DNA of 16,446 nucleotides from CAVSWN01 sp046728115 (GTDB taxonomy: Bacteria > Acidobacteriota > Vicinamibacteria > Vicinamibacterales > CAVVIG01), in NCBI GenBank assembly GCA_046728115.1, contig JBKPDW010000419.1:1-16446 (forward strand), given 5' to 3'. Positions 6,659 to 14,702 of the stretch are shown here, one piece after another; the first letter of the stretch is position 1, and the number at the start of each line of letters is the position of its first letter. The translations under genes were made by a program, and so were the position numbers. The notes beneath the pieces were generated by a model. The model made no database searches and was not told the origin of the DNA. It worked only from the letters and a program-made list of their open reading frames with translations.

Positions 6659-7213
6659 CTACACCGAGCAATTACTTACATCCGTCCGCACGTCCGGACC
6701 GGCTGGTCGCGCGGATGCGGTGCGTTTCGCAAGCGTCGTGATGCCACGCGCCATCGAGACGCGCCCGGTTCGCACCATTTCGACGACGCCGTACGGTCGC
6801 AACACTTCGAGGAGGCTGTCGATCTTGTCTTCCGTCCCCGTCGTTTCGATGACCAGCGACTCCGGGCTGACGTCGACAATGCGTGCGCGATAGACGTCGA
6901 CGAGTTGCATCACCTGCGTACGCGCGTCGCCCGTCGCCGCCACCTTGATCAGCGCGAGGTCGCGCGCGATCGACGGAGCCACGGTGATGTTATCGACGCG
7001 CCGCACGGGAACGAGCTTGTAGAGATGTGCCTCCAACCGTCGCGCGCCGTATTCGTCGGTATCCACCACGACTGTCATGCGGGACACGCCTTCGGTCTCG
7101 GTATGCCCGACCGTGAGCGACTCGATGTTGAACGCCCGCCGCCGGAAGAGCGACGAAACGCGGTTCAGCACGCCAGGCTTGTTGTCGACGTAAATCGCGA
7201 ATGTATGCAGCAT
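6659..7213 (-). CDS. ilvN: Acetolactate synthase small (regulatory) subunit
   Basis: 184 aa from the chosen start. Regulatory partner of IlvB that confers valine feedback inhibition in this family. The N-terminal ACT domain starts at once (MLHTFAIYVDNKPGVLNRVSSLF), with the effector-loop residues DNKPGVLNR and the strand SRMTVVVDTDE. The C-terminal domain (about 75-165) carries the paired IETTGTEDKI region. The open frame extends 11 codons upstream to 7246, but AGGA about nine nt before 7213 and the family's usual N-terminus decide for 7213; the extra codons lie in the inverted repeat. It is 103 nt downstream of ilvB, its enzymatic partner. Confidence 0.96.
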   Translation of the reverse strand: MLHTFAIYVDNKPGVLNRVSSLFRRRAFNIESLTVGHTETEGVSRMTVVVDTDEYGARRLEAHLYKLVPVRRVDNITVAPSIARDLALIKVAATGDARTQVMQLVDVYRARIVDVSPESLVIETTGTEDKIDSLLEVLRPYGVVEMVRTGRVSMARGITTLAKRTASARPAGPDVRTDVSNCSV

Positions 7214-7228
7214 GATTTCGCGTCCTAC

Positions 7229-7311
7229 ATGCAACCACGAAGGCACGAAGACACGAAGCTCATGTCAGGGAAATCGATCGTTTTCGTGACTCCGCGGCTT
7301 CGTGGTTGCAT
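7229..7311. repeat. Inverted repeat with CACGAAGR octamers
   Basis: ATGCAACCACGAAG at 7229-7242 is perfectly complementary to 7298-7311 (14 bp). The left arm continues as three phased octamers: CACGAAGG, CACGAAGA, CACGAAGC (7236-7259). The right arm carries related CTTCGTGG and a degenerate TTTTCGTG. It spans almost the entire ilvB-ilvN gap. Confidence 0.85.
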
Positions 7312-7316
7312 TTGTT

Positions 7317-9023
<1,707 letters not shown>

Positions 9024-9043
9024 GAAATCCTCGACATAGTCAT

Positions 9044-9085
9044 TTCAAATTCAGAGTTCAGACTTCAGAATTGTGAATTCAATCT
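9044..9085. repeat. 7-bp tandem repeat (TCAGANT type)
   Basis: Six phased heptamers: TTCAAAT, TCAGAGT, TCAGACT, TCAGAAT, TGTGAAT, TCAATCT. The centre contains a small perfect palindrome, GAATT-GTG-AATTC. It lies in the ilvD-ilvB gap and resembles the heptamer runs at 11920 and 14651. Confidence 0.75.
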
Positions 9086-9108
9086 CCACTCTGCACCCTG
9101 AACCGCCA

Positions 9109-10770
9109 TCATCCAGTAACTGCGCCAGTCGCCGCTGACGACACCAGTTTGGCGTATTTCGCCAGCACACCTGTCGTGTACCGAGGCGCGAGGCCTTTCC
9201 AGCCCGCCAGGCGCCTCTGCAACTCGCCCGCCGGCACGTTGACGTCGATAGCTCGTGAACCCACGTCGATCAGTATTTCGTCACCATCCTGCACGGCCGC
9301 TATGGGCCCGCCCCGCGACGCCTCGGGGGCGACGTGGCCGACCATGAACCCCCGGGTGGCCCCCGAGAATCGGCCGTCCGTCACCAGCGCCACCGAATCG
9401 CCCAGACCCGCGCCGACAATCGCCCCTGTGACCGCGAGCATTTCGCGCATACCCGGACCTCCGCTCGGGCCCTCGTAACGAATCACCACCACGTCACCCG
9501 GCTGGATCGCGCGGCGCTGCACCGCGTCGAACGCAGCCTCCTCGCTGTCAAAGACGCGTGCCGGTCCTCGATGCTGCAGTCGATCGGCCCCCGACACTTT
9601 CATCACGCCGCCTTCCGGCGCCAGACTGCCGCGCAGAATGACCAGGCCGCCGCTCGGCTTCAGCGGACGGTCGATCGGGCGCACAACCTGCTGCCCTGCT
9701 GTCTCGACCGCGGCGCTCGCCTCTTCGGCAAGCGTGCGTCCCGTGACCGTCCGCTCCGACCCGTTGAGAGCGCCGGCTTCGACGAGACGCCGCGCAACAA
9801 GGGCGCTTCCACCAGCCGCGTGGAGATCCGTCGCGACGAAGCGTCCCGAGGGTTTCAGGTCGGCAAGCAGCGGCACGCGCGCGCTGATGCGATCGAAATC
9901 AGCGAGCGCCAGGTCAATGTCCGCCTCGCGCGCAATCGCCATCAGGTGCAGCACCGCATTGGTCGATCCGCCCGTCGTCGCCACCGAGGCGATCGCGTTC
10001 TCGAGCGATGCGCGTGTCACGATGTCGCGAGGTTTCAGGCCGCTGCGTACGAGGGCCATCACCCGCTCCCCGGCCGTGCGCGCCACCTCCGCCTTGCGGG
10101 GATCGTTGGCCGGCACGCTGCCACTGCCAAGCGCCGCAAGGCCAAGAAACTCGGTGGCGATCGCCATCGTGTTCGCCGTGAATTGCCCGCCGCAGGCTCC
10201 AGCTCCGGGGCAGGCCGAGCCTTCGAGCGCGCCCAGTTCTGCGTCGCTCAACCGGCCTGCCGCGTGCGCCCCGACCGCTTCGAAGACGTCCTGGATGGTG
10301 ACGTCATGGCCGTTCCACGTCCCCGGCGCGATCGATCCCCCGTAGAGCACGAGGCCAGGCACGTTCAGACGCGCGAGCGCCATCGATGCGGCGGGAATCG
10401 TCTTGTCGCAGCCGACCAGAACCACGAGACCGTCAAACCCGTTGCCGCGCGTCACCAGCTCGATCGAATCGGCGATGACCTCGCGGCTGACGAGCGATGC
10501 GCGCATCCCCTCCGTACCCATCGTGATGCCGTCGGAGATGGAAACGGTGTTGAACTCCATCGGCGTCCCGCCGGCGGCGCGAATCCCTTCCTTGACGTGA
10601 GCCGCGAGCTCGCGCAGGTGGTAGTTGCACGGGCCGATTTCAATCCACGTGTTGGCAACGCCGATGAGCGGCTTCTTCAGATCGGCATCCGAAAAGCCCA
10701 CGGCTTTGAGCATCGCTCGCGCCGGCGCGCGCGAGGGCCCGGTCGTCAGCGGATTGGTTCGATCCGTCAC
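9109..10770 (-). CDS. ilvD: Dihydroxy-acid dehydratase
   Basis: 553 aa from the GTG at 10770. Removes water from dihydroxy acids to give 2-oxoisovalerate and 3-methyl-2-oxopentanoate; it is an iron-sulfur enzyme. Cluster cysteines are C48 (GPCNYH), C121 (GCDKT) and C193 (CPGAGACGG). K123 in CDKT is the lysine that is carbamylated in characterised relatives, and RFSGATRG near the C-terminus holds the catalytic serine. The open frame extends to 10887, but those codons are pheA in another frame. The GTG overlaps the pheA TGA by four bases (GTGA), and GAGGTGG lies just upstream, so translation is probably coupled to pheA. That is a strong reason for this start. Confidence 0.97.
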   Translation of the reverse strand: MTDRTNPLTTGPSRAPARAMLKAVGFSDADLKKPLIGVANTWIEIGPCNYHLRELAAHVKEGIRAAGGTPMEFNTVSISDGITMGTEGMRASLVSREVIADSIELVTRGNGFDGLVVLVGCDKTIPAASMALARLNVPGLVLYGGSIAPGTWNGHDVTIQDVFEAVGAHAAGRLSDAELGALEGSACPGAGACGGQFTANTMAIATEFLGLAALGSGSVPANDPRKAEVARTAGERVMALVRSGLKPRDIVTRASLENAIASVATTGGSTNAVLHLMAIAREADIDLALADFDRISARVPLLADLKPSGRFVATDLHAAGGSALVARRLVEAGALNGSERTVTGRTLAEEASAAVETAGQQVVRPIDRPLKPSGGLVILRGSLAPEGGVMKVSGADRLQHRGPARVFDSEEAAFDAVQRRAIQPGDVVVIRYEGPSGGPGMREMLAVTGAIVGAGLGDSVALVTDGRFSGATRGFMVGHVAPEASRGGPIAAVQDGDEILIDVGSRAIDVNVPAGELQRRLAGWKGLAPRYTTGVLAKYAKLVSSAATGAVTG

Positions 10771-11621
10771 GAGACCACCTCGAACGGATCCGGCAACCAG
10801 CCTTCGTGACTCTTCCAGCTGGCGTACGACCCGAGCGTGCGCAGCATCGGGGCGAACTCCGCGAGATGGCCCAGCGCGCGCGCACACATCAGCTCGTCAC
10901 GCGCCGCCGCGAGATCCACATAGAACAGGTACTCCCACGGTCGGCCAGGAATCGGCCGCGACTCGAGCTTGGTCAGATCCACGCCGCGGAGCGCGAACAC
11001 GCTCAACGCCTTGAACAATGCGCCGGGCTCGTTCGTCAGCGTGAACACGATGCTCGTCTTGTCGGCGACGGCGTTCTTCAAGGGTCGCCGCCCGATGACG
11101 AGAAACCGCGTGATGTTGTCGTCGAAATCCTGGATGGACGACGCGAGCGACGTGAGCCCGAAGACTTCGCCCGCGCGGGCCGACGCAATCGCCGCCGACC
11201 CGGTCGATCCCGCATCGGCCACCATCTTGGCGCTGCCCGCCGTGTCGTAGGTGGCGATAATCTCCACGCCGCTGAGGGTCCGGAGAAACCGCTCGCACTG
11301 AGCGAGGCCCTGTGGATGCGAGTAGACGCGCTCCAGTCCCGCGAGCGTCGCGCCCGGGAGAGCCAGCAGATGATGGACAACCGGCAGTTCAACTTCCGCC
11401 ACGATCGGCAACTCGTGAGCCAGCATCAGATCGTAGTTGCGATGGATGCTGCCGCCGATCGAGTTTTCAATCGGCAGGACCCCGTGCGAGGCGGGACCTG
11501 CGTCGACAGTATCGAACACCTCTTCGAAGCTCTTGCACGGAATCAGCTGCGCGTCGTGATCGACCCGCCGTGCCGCCGCTTCACTGAACGCGCCCGGCTC
11601 GCCCTGATATGCGATCTTCAT
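10767..11621 (-). CDS. pheA: Prephenate dehydratase (monofunctional)
   Basis: 284 aa. Converts prephenate to phenylpyruvate, the committed step to phenylalanine. The catalytic domain covers about 1-180 with IENSIGGS (51-58) and the TRF signature at 171-173 (DNITRFLVIG). A C-terminal ACT domain follows (about 190-265), with GALF at 200-203 and ESRP at 220-223, the phenylalanine-binding motifs of the family. There is no chorismate mutase domain. GAGGA lies six nt before the ATG, partly inside a small hairpin. It is the first gene of the cluster and overlaps ilvD by four bases, which joins phenylalanine and branched-chain synthesis in one transcript. The upstream leader looks like an attenuator. 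Confidence 0.97.
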   Translation of the reverse strand: MKIAYQGEPGAFSEAAARRVDHDAQLIPCKSFEEVFDTVDAGPASHGVLPIENSIGGSIHRNYDLMLAHELPIVAEVELPVVHHLLALPGATLAGLERVYSHPQGLAQCERFLRTLSGVEIIATYDTAGSAKMVADAGSTGSAAIASARAGEVFGLTSLASSIQDFDDNITRFLVIGRRPLKNAVADKTSIVFTLTNEPGALFKALSVFALRGVDLTKLESRPIPGRPWEYLFYVDLAAARDELMCARALGHLAEFAPMLRTLGSYASWKSHEGWLPDPFEVVS

Positions 11622-11622
11622 A

Positions 11623-11654
11623 GCGATCCTCGATCGCGACCGAAACGGGTCGCG
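11623..11654 (-). promoter_or_regulatory. Two mutually exclusive hairpins at the pheA ribosome binding site
   Basis: In the transcript, CGCGACC (11654-11648) pairs with GGTCGCG (11641-11635) in a 7-bp stem with a 6-nt loop. Just downstream, GCGATC (11637-11632) pairs with GATCGC (11628-11623) around GAG, and this second hairpin buries the ribosome binding site GAGGA (11631-11627). The two share bases 11635-11637, so they cannot both form fully. The base pairing is read directly; a switching role is inference. Confidence 0.45.
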
Positions 11655-11710
11655 TTACATCCTGTCTGACGCCGAACTTGAACGGCCGCGCTCCGTTTGT
11701 GGCCGTACGT

Positions 11711-11742
11711 CAAAAGGGCCGTCACTTTGCGGTGACGGCCCT
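11711..11742 (-). terminator. Intrinsic terminator in the pheA leader (attenuator or upstream terminator)
   Basis: On the minus strand, AGGGCCGTCAC (11742-11732) and GTGACGGCCCT (11725-11715) form a perfect 11-bp, GC-rich stem with loop CGCAAA. The stem runs into TTTT (11715-11712), whose first T is also the last stem base. It ends about 90 nt before the pheA ATG and 25 nt after a short Phe/Val/Ile-rich ORF. That fits an attenuator, but it could also simply end the ndk-dcd transcript. Confidence 0.8.
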
Positions 11743-11767
11743 GGAAAACGCTTGCGAGGCGGACCCG

Positions 11768-11824
11768 TCAACCGCTGGCGCTCGCGCGCCCAATAAAGAC
11801 GACCCGAACGGGAAACGACGCCAT
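11768..11824 (-). CDS. Putative leader peptide of the pheA-ilv operon
   Basis: 18 codons from ATG 11824 to TGA 11768, reading MASFPVRVVFIGRASASG. Residues 4-11 contain two Phe, three Val and one Ile, which are end products of the pathways encoded just downstream (pheA and ilvDBNC). The two TTT codons and the ATT are notable in such GC-rich DNA. A 5-bp hairpin with a GCGA tetraloop (11790-11777) follows the Phe/Val/Ile codons. The stop codon segment UGACGG (11770-11765) can pair with CCGUCA of the terminator's 5' arm (11738-11733), a possible antiterminator. Only a weak AGG lies upstream of the ATG. No homologue is known to me; the case rests on content and position. Confidence 0.5.
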   Translation of the reverse strand: MASFPVRVVFIGRASASG

Positions 11825-11834
11825 CGCAGCCTGC

Positions 11835-11865
11835 ATTGTAACCAGTCGCCTGGGCTAGAAGTCAA
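11835..11865 (-). promoter_or_regulatory. Candidate promoter of the pheA-ilv operon
   Basis: TTGACT (11865-11860) and TACAAT (11840-11835) each match the sigma-70 consensus at five of six bases, separated by a rather long 19 nt. They lie in an AT-rich pocket (11861-11895) unlike the surroundings. Transcription would start near 11828, almost at the leader-peptide ATG. Other -10-like sequences upstream (TATTAT and GATTAT within 11870-11893) would give a longer 5' leader. Confidence 0.45.
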
Positions 11866-11919
11866 ATTAATAATCTTTACTGGATCATAATATCTGCCGT
11901 CGCCTCAGTCCGACGTCGC

Positions 11920-11954
11920 TTCAAATCTGAACTCTGAAATCTGAACTCTGAAAT
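11920..11954. repeat. 7-bp tandem repeat (CTGAAMT type)
   Basis: Five phased heptamers: TTCAAAT, CTGAACT, CTGAAAT, CTGAACT, CTGAAAT. The 14-bp unit CTGAACTCTGAAAT occurs twice in tandem. It lies downstream of dcd. No inverted partner arm is visible. The same unit recurs at 14651-14689 in the same orientation. Confidence 0.85.
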
Positions 11955-11983
11955 GCCTCTCTGCCCCGGTTCACGCACGGAGG

Positions 11984-12538
11984 TCAGATCTTCGGCAGCG
12001 TGACCCCTCGCTGCGCCTGGTACTTGCCCCGCTTGTCTTTGTAGGATCGCGCGCACGCCTCGTCGGCCTGGAAGAAGAGCACCTGCGCGATCCCTTCGTT
12101 CGCGTAGATCTTCGCGGGTAGCGGCGTGGTGTTCGAAATCTCGATCGTGACGTGCCCTTCCCACTCGGGCTCGAACGGCGTCACGTTGACGATGATGCCG
12201 CAGCGCGCATACGTGGACTTGCCGAGGCAAACAGTGAGAACGTCACGCGGGATCCGGAAGTACTCCACCGTGCTGGCCAGCGCAAAGGAGTTGGGCGGGA
12301 TGATACAGACGTCGGCCTTGATGTCCACGAACGATCGCGGATCGAACGCCTTGGGATCGACAACGGTATTGAAGACGTTCGTGAAAACCTTGAACTCGTC
12401 GCCGACGCGGACATCGTAGCCGTACGACGAGACACCGTACGAGATGACGCCCGCACGGACCTGGTCGTCCACGAACGGCTCGATCATCCGGCATTCGCGC
12501 GCCATGCGCGTAATCCATGTATCGGGCTTGATCGACAC
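11984..12538 (-). CDS. dcd: dCTP deaminase
   Basis: 184 aa from a GTG start. Deaminates dCTP to dUTP in thymidylate synthesis; some members also hydrolyse dUTP to dUMP. The family signature GKSTYARCG is at 106-114, followed by the catalytic strand region HVTIEISN with E133. The middle matches trimeric Dcd (FALASTVEYFRIPRDV; YANEGIAQVLFF), and the C-terminal tail YQAQRGVTLPKI is the lid that closes over the nucleotide. The GTG lies three bases after the DUF2905 stop, and the GGCGGTGA just upstream serves as a plausible ribosome binding site, so the two are co-transcribed. I cannot tell mono- from bifunctional enzyme by eye. Confidence 0.96.
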   Translation of the reverse strand: MSIKPDTWITRMARECRMIEPFVDDQVRAGVISYGVSSYGYDVRVGDEFKVFTNVFNTVVDPKAFDPRSFVDIKADVCIIPPNSFALASTVEYFRIPRDVLTVCLGKSTYARCGIIVNVTPFEPEWEGHVTIEISNTTPLPAKIYANEGIAQVLFFQADEACARSYKDKRGKYQAQRGVTLPKI

Positions 12539-12541
12539 GCG

Positions 12542-12736
12542 TCACCGCCGAAAAAGGGACATCAGGAGCGTCAGGATGATACTCAGGACGATGGATGTGG
12601 CAAGCGGGAAGTAGAACGAGAAATTTCCGCGCTTGACCTGGAAGTCACCGGGCAATCGGAACAGCGGCAGACCGAGCATCATCACCAGGCCGATGCCGGC
12701 GATCGCGAGGCCAATGACAACCAGTGTCCTGCCCAT
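12542..12736 (-). CDS. DUF2905 family small membrane protein
   Basis: 64 aa with two membrane helices (about 3-22 and 39-61) joined by LPGDFQVKRGNFSFYFP, the signature of the DUF2905 family. Function is unknown for the family. The open frame extends to 12784, but AAGGTG about six nt before 12736 and the typical MGRTLVVIGL start decide the position. It lies between ndk and dcd on the same strand, three bases from dcd, so it is expressed with nucleotide-metabolism genes. This may be chance. Confidence 0.88.
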   Translation of the reverse strand: MGRTLVVIGLAIAGIGLVMMLGLPLFRLPGDFQVKRGNFSFYFPLATSIVLSIILTLLMSLFRR

Positions 12737-12763
12737 AACGACACCTTTGTGACCGCGACCCCT

Positions 12764-12834
12764 CCACCGCGGCATTGGGGACACGGAGGATGGGAGATCA
12801 ACCTAGCGCCGCGTCCTCCGTGTACCTGTGGTGG
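12764..12834. repeat. Imperfect inverted repeat with CACGGAGG-type arms
   Basis: ACACGGAGGA at 12781-12790 is perfectly complementary to TCCTCCGTGT at 12814-12823. Further out, CCACC (12764-12768) pairs with GGTGG (12830-12834). It fills the ndk-DUF2905 gap and can form a hairpin in the transcript. The style matches the CACGAAGR repeat at 7229. Confidence 0.7.
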
Positions 12835-12846
12835 CGAGTTTCGATG

Positions 12847-13263
12847 TCAGAGTAATTCCACCGCGGCAAAGAAGAACCCGATCTCGTACGCCGCCGTATC
12901 AGGTGCATCAGAACCGTGCGTGGCGTTTCGTTCGATCGATTGCGCGAACTCCTTGCGCAGCGTACCCGGGTCCGCCTTCGCTGGATCGGTGGCGCCCATC
13001 ACGGTTCGCCACTTCTTGATCCCATCTGCCGCCTCGAGCACCATCACGATGGCCGGACCCGACGACATGAACGCCGTGAGGCTGGCAAAAAACGGCCGTT
13101 CCCGATGCACGGCGTAAAAGCCCTCGGCATCCCGCCTCGACAGATGAACGCGCCGCATGGCACGAATCTGGAATCCCTCGTCCTCGATGCGCTGGATGAT
13201 GCGCCCGGCCACGCGCCGCTCGATGGCGTCGGGTTTGATGATGGCAAGCGTCCGCTCAACCAT
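12847..13263 (-). CDS. ndk: Nucleoside diphosphate kinase
   Basis: 138 aa, normal length. Transfers the gamma-phosphate between nucleoside tri- and diphosphates through a phosphohistidine. The start ERTLAIIKPDA is typical, K10 is the phosphate-binding lysine, and the active-site histidine is H116 in RNATHGSD. The open frame runs upstream to 13326, but homologues begin at MVERTLAIIKPDA (13263). No ribosome binding site precedes this ATG at the right distance. Instead a perfect TATAAT ends seven bases upstream, so the mRNA is probably leaderless. Divergent from the small acidic protein gene and upstream of DUF2905-dcd. Confidence 0.97.
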   Translation of the reverse strand: MVERTLAIIKPDAIERRVAGRIIQRIEDEGFQIRAMRRVHLSRRDAEGFYAVHRERPFFASLTAFMSSGPAIVMVLEAADGIKKWRTVMGATDPAKADPGTLRKEFAQSIERNATHGSDAPDTAAYEIGFFFAAVELL

Positions 13264-13269
13264 CTCGCG

Positions 13270-13297
13270 ATTATAGCAGCGGCACCTCAGCAGTGAA
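13270..13297 (-). promoter_or_regulatory. ndk promoter, apparently giving a leaderless mRNA
   Basis: On the minus strand a perfect TATAAT (13275-13270) is followed by six bases and then the A of the ndk ATG, which is exactly where transcription would start. A weak -35, TTCACT (13297-13292), lies 16 nt upstream and overlaps the ribosome binding site (GAAGGAG, 13295-13301) of the divergent plus-strand gene. Confidence 0.55.
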
Positions 13298-13306
13298 GGA
13301 GCACCC

Positions 13307-13498
13307 GTGACTCCAATGACACGCAAGGTCCAGAACGATCAGGACGTACACAAGGGCGCGATCGAAGGCGATCGGCCAGACGACGAACAGATCGGGAATC
13401 CCAACGCTCCGGGGGTTGACGAGAACGGCGTGCCGGACGATCCGGTTGCGACCGCGGAAGATGAAATAGGTGCAAACACGGATAACAGCCAGGGGTGA
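13307..13498 (+). CDS. Small acidic hydrophilic protein, function unknown
   Basis: 63 aa from GTG 13307, with GAAGGAG five nt upstream, one of the best ribosome binding sites in the window. An ATG three codons later is an alternative start. The protein has 15 Asp/Glu against 4 Lys/Arg, many Asn, Pro and Gly, and no Phe, Tyr, Trp, Cys or Leu, so it is probably disordered. The central NPNAPGVDENGVPDDP looks like a conserved motif. No signal peptide or membrane helix is seen. It is the only plus-strand gene, divergent from ndk by 43 bp and convergent with korB. I do not recognise the family. The sense reading is favoured over the minus-strand overlaps because of the start signal and coherent composition. 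Confidence 0.65.
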   Translation: MTPMTRKVQNDQDVHKGAIEGDRPDDEQIGNPNAPGVDENGVPDDPVATAEDEIGANTDNSQG

Positions 13499-13580
13499 CG
13501 AATTGGCTCCAAACGGGACTTGGTCGACAAGATCGGATCGGTTTTAGACGAAGCCGACGTCAGCAATATGCAACGATCGC

Positions 13581-14603
13581 TTATCGCAGCCCATCCATGA
13601 TCTCCTCGAGCGCCTCTCGCCCCGGTCTGACCGTGTCCAGCGGCAGCGTGGCGAGGGGCTCGTCGACGAGATTCAACTGCTCCAGGAAATCGTCGCGATC
13701 GGGCTCGATATAGATCAGGCCGGTGGCGAACTCGCCACGGCGAGCGGATTCGTGCAGTCGCTTCAACGCGGTGATCTTCTCGGTCGGATCGTAGTCTTCT
13801 TCCAGCTTCTTCAAGTACAGCTTCGACCCGTCGTGCATCGTGACTTCCTGGGTCGAGCCCGGTTCGTAGTCGACCGAGATGTCCTCGAAGAACGGCACGA
13901 AGCTGACTTCTTCGACCGGATCGTCGTGATCCTTCACGTACGCGTAGCTCTTGGTCGAACCTTCGTGATCGTTGAAGGTCACGCATGGCGAGATGACGTC
14001 CAGCATCACGGTGCCGCGGTGCGCCAAGGCCGCCTTCAACAGCGAAAGCAGCTGCCGCTTGTCGCCCGAGAACGACCGCGCAACGAACGTCGCGCCAAGT
14101 TCGATCGCGAGCGCGCAGGTGTCGATCGGCGGCAGGTCGTTGACGACGCCGGTCTTCAGCTTGGAGCCGAGGTCAGCCGTGGGCGAGAACTGACCTTTGG
14201 TCAGGCCGTAGCAGCCGTTGTCCTCGATGATGTAGATGATCGGCAGGTTACGGCGCATCAGGTGGACGAACTGGCCGATGCCGATCGCTCCGGTGTCGCC
14301 GTCGCCGCTGATGCCGATGGCGATCAGCTTCTTGTTCGCCAGCATTGCGCCGGTGCCGACCGACGGCATGCGGCCGTGAACGGCGTTGAACCCGTGGGAG
14401 CCGCCAAGGAAGTACGCCGGACTCTTGCTCGAGCACCCGATGCCCGACAGCTTGATCACCTGCCGCGGATCGACGCCCATCTCGAAGAACGCGTCGATAA
14501 TGCGCTCGGAAATGGCGTTGTGCCCGCAGCCGGCGCACAGCGTTGTCTTGCCGCCCTTGTAGACCTGAGCTTCAAGGTTGATTCGGTTGACCTTTACCGC
14601 CAT
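13581..14603 (-). CDS. korB: 2-oxoglutarate (2-oxoacid):ferredoxin oxidoreductase, beta subunit
   Basis: 340 aa. Carries thiamine diphosphate and a [4Fe-4S] cluster and decarboxylates a 2-oxoacid to its acyl-CoA with KorA. Cluster cysteines are C23 and C26 (CAGCGHN), C57 (GIGCSSK) and one in SPCVTF near residue 207. The ThDP/Mg motif is GDGDTGAIG at 100-108 followed by EDNGCYGLTKGQ at 127-138. HGRMPSVGTG is also characteristic. Homology to KorB of the two-subunit KorAB type is clear; 2-oxoglutarate as substrate is likely but not proven by the sequence. It starts 99 nt after korA, with a heptamer repeat between, and has no strong ribosome binding site. It converges with the small acidic gene. 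Confidence 0.95.
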   Translation of the reverse strand: MAVKVNRINLEAQVYKGGKTTLCAGCGHNAISERIIDAFFEMGVDPRQVIKLSGIGCSSKSPAYFLGGSHGFNAVHGRMPSVGTGAMLANKKLIAIGISGDGDTGAIGIGQFVHLMRRNLPIIYIIEDNGCYGLTKGQFSPTADLGSKLKTGVVNDLPPIDTCALAIELGATFVARSFSGDKRQLLSLLKAALAHRGTVMLDVISPCVTFNDHEGSTKSYAYVKDHDDPVEEVSFVPFFEDISVDYEPGSTQEVTMHDGSKLYLKKLEEDYDPTEKITALKRLHESARRGEFATGLIYIEPDRDDFLEQLNLVDEPLATLPLDTVRPGREALEEIMDGLR

Positions 14604-14650
14604 AACAAATCGTCAGCCCCTACGCTATAAGCCAATCTGCAATCCAAATT

Positions 14651-14689
14651 CTGAAATGAACCTGAACTCTGAAATCTGAACTCTGAACT
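14651..14689. repeat. 7-bp tandem repeat (CTGAAMT type)
   Basis: CTGAAAT at 14651, then after a 4-bp slip CTGAACT, CTGAAAT, CTGAACT, CTGAACT at 14662-14689. It has the same unit and orientation as 11920-11954. It lies in the korA-korB gap. No second arm is visible. Confidence 0.85.
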
Positions 14690-14702
14690 GCCCCCATTCA
14701 GC

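Noticed and set aside
10750..10770. tRNA-like GGTTCGATCC
   Set aside because: It lies in the first codons of ilvD and no cloverleaf arms surround it.
11622..11983. T-box riboswitch ahead of pheA
   Set aside because: I find no T-box sequence (TGGNACCGCG) before the terminator; a peptide-type attenuator fits better.
13339..13986. Minus-strand open frame over the small acidic gene and the end of korB
   Set aside because: It is out of frame with korB, has a composition typical of shadow frames, and conflicts with the well-supported plus-strand start.
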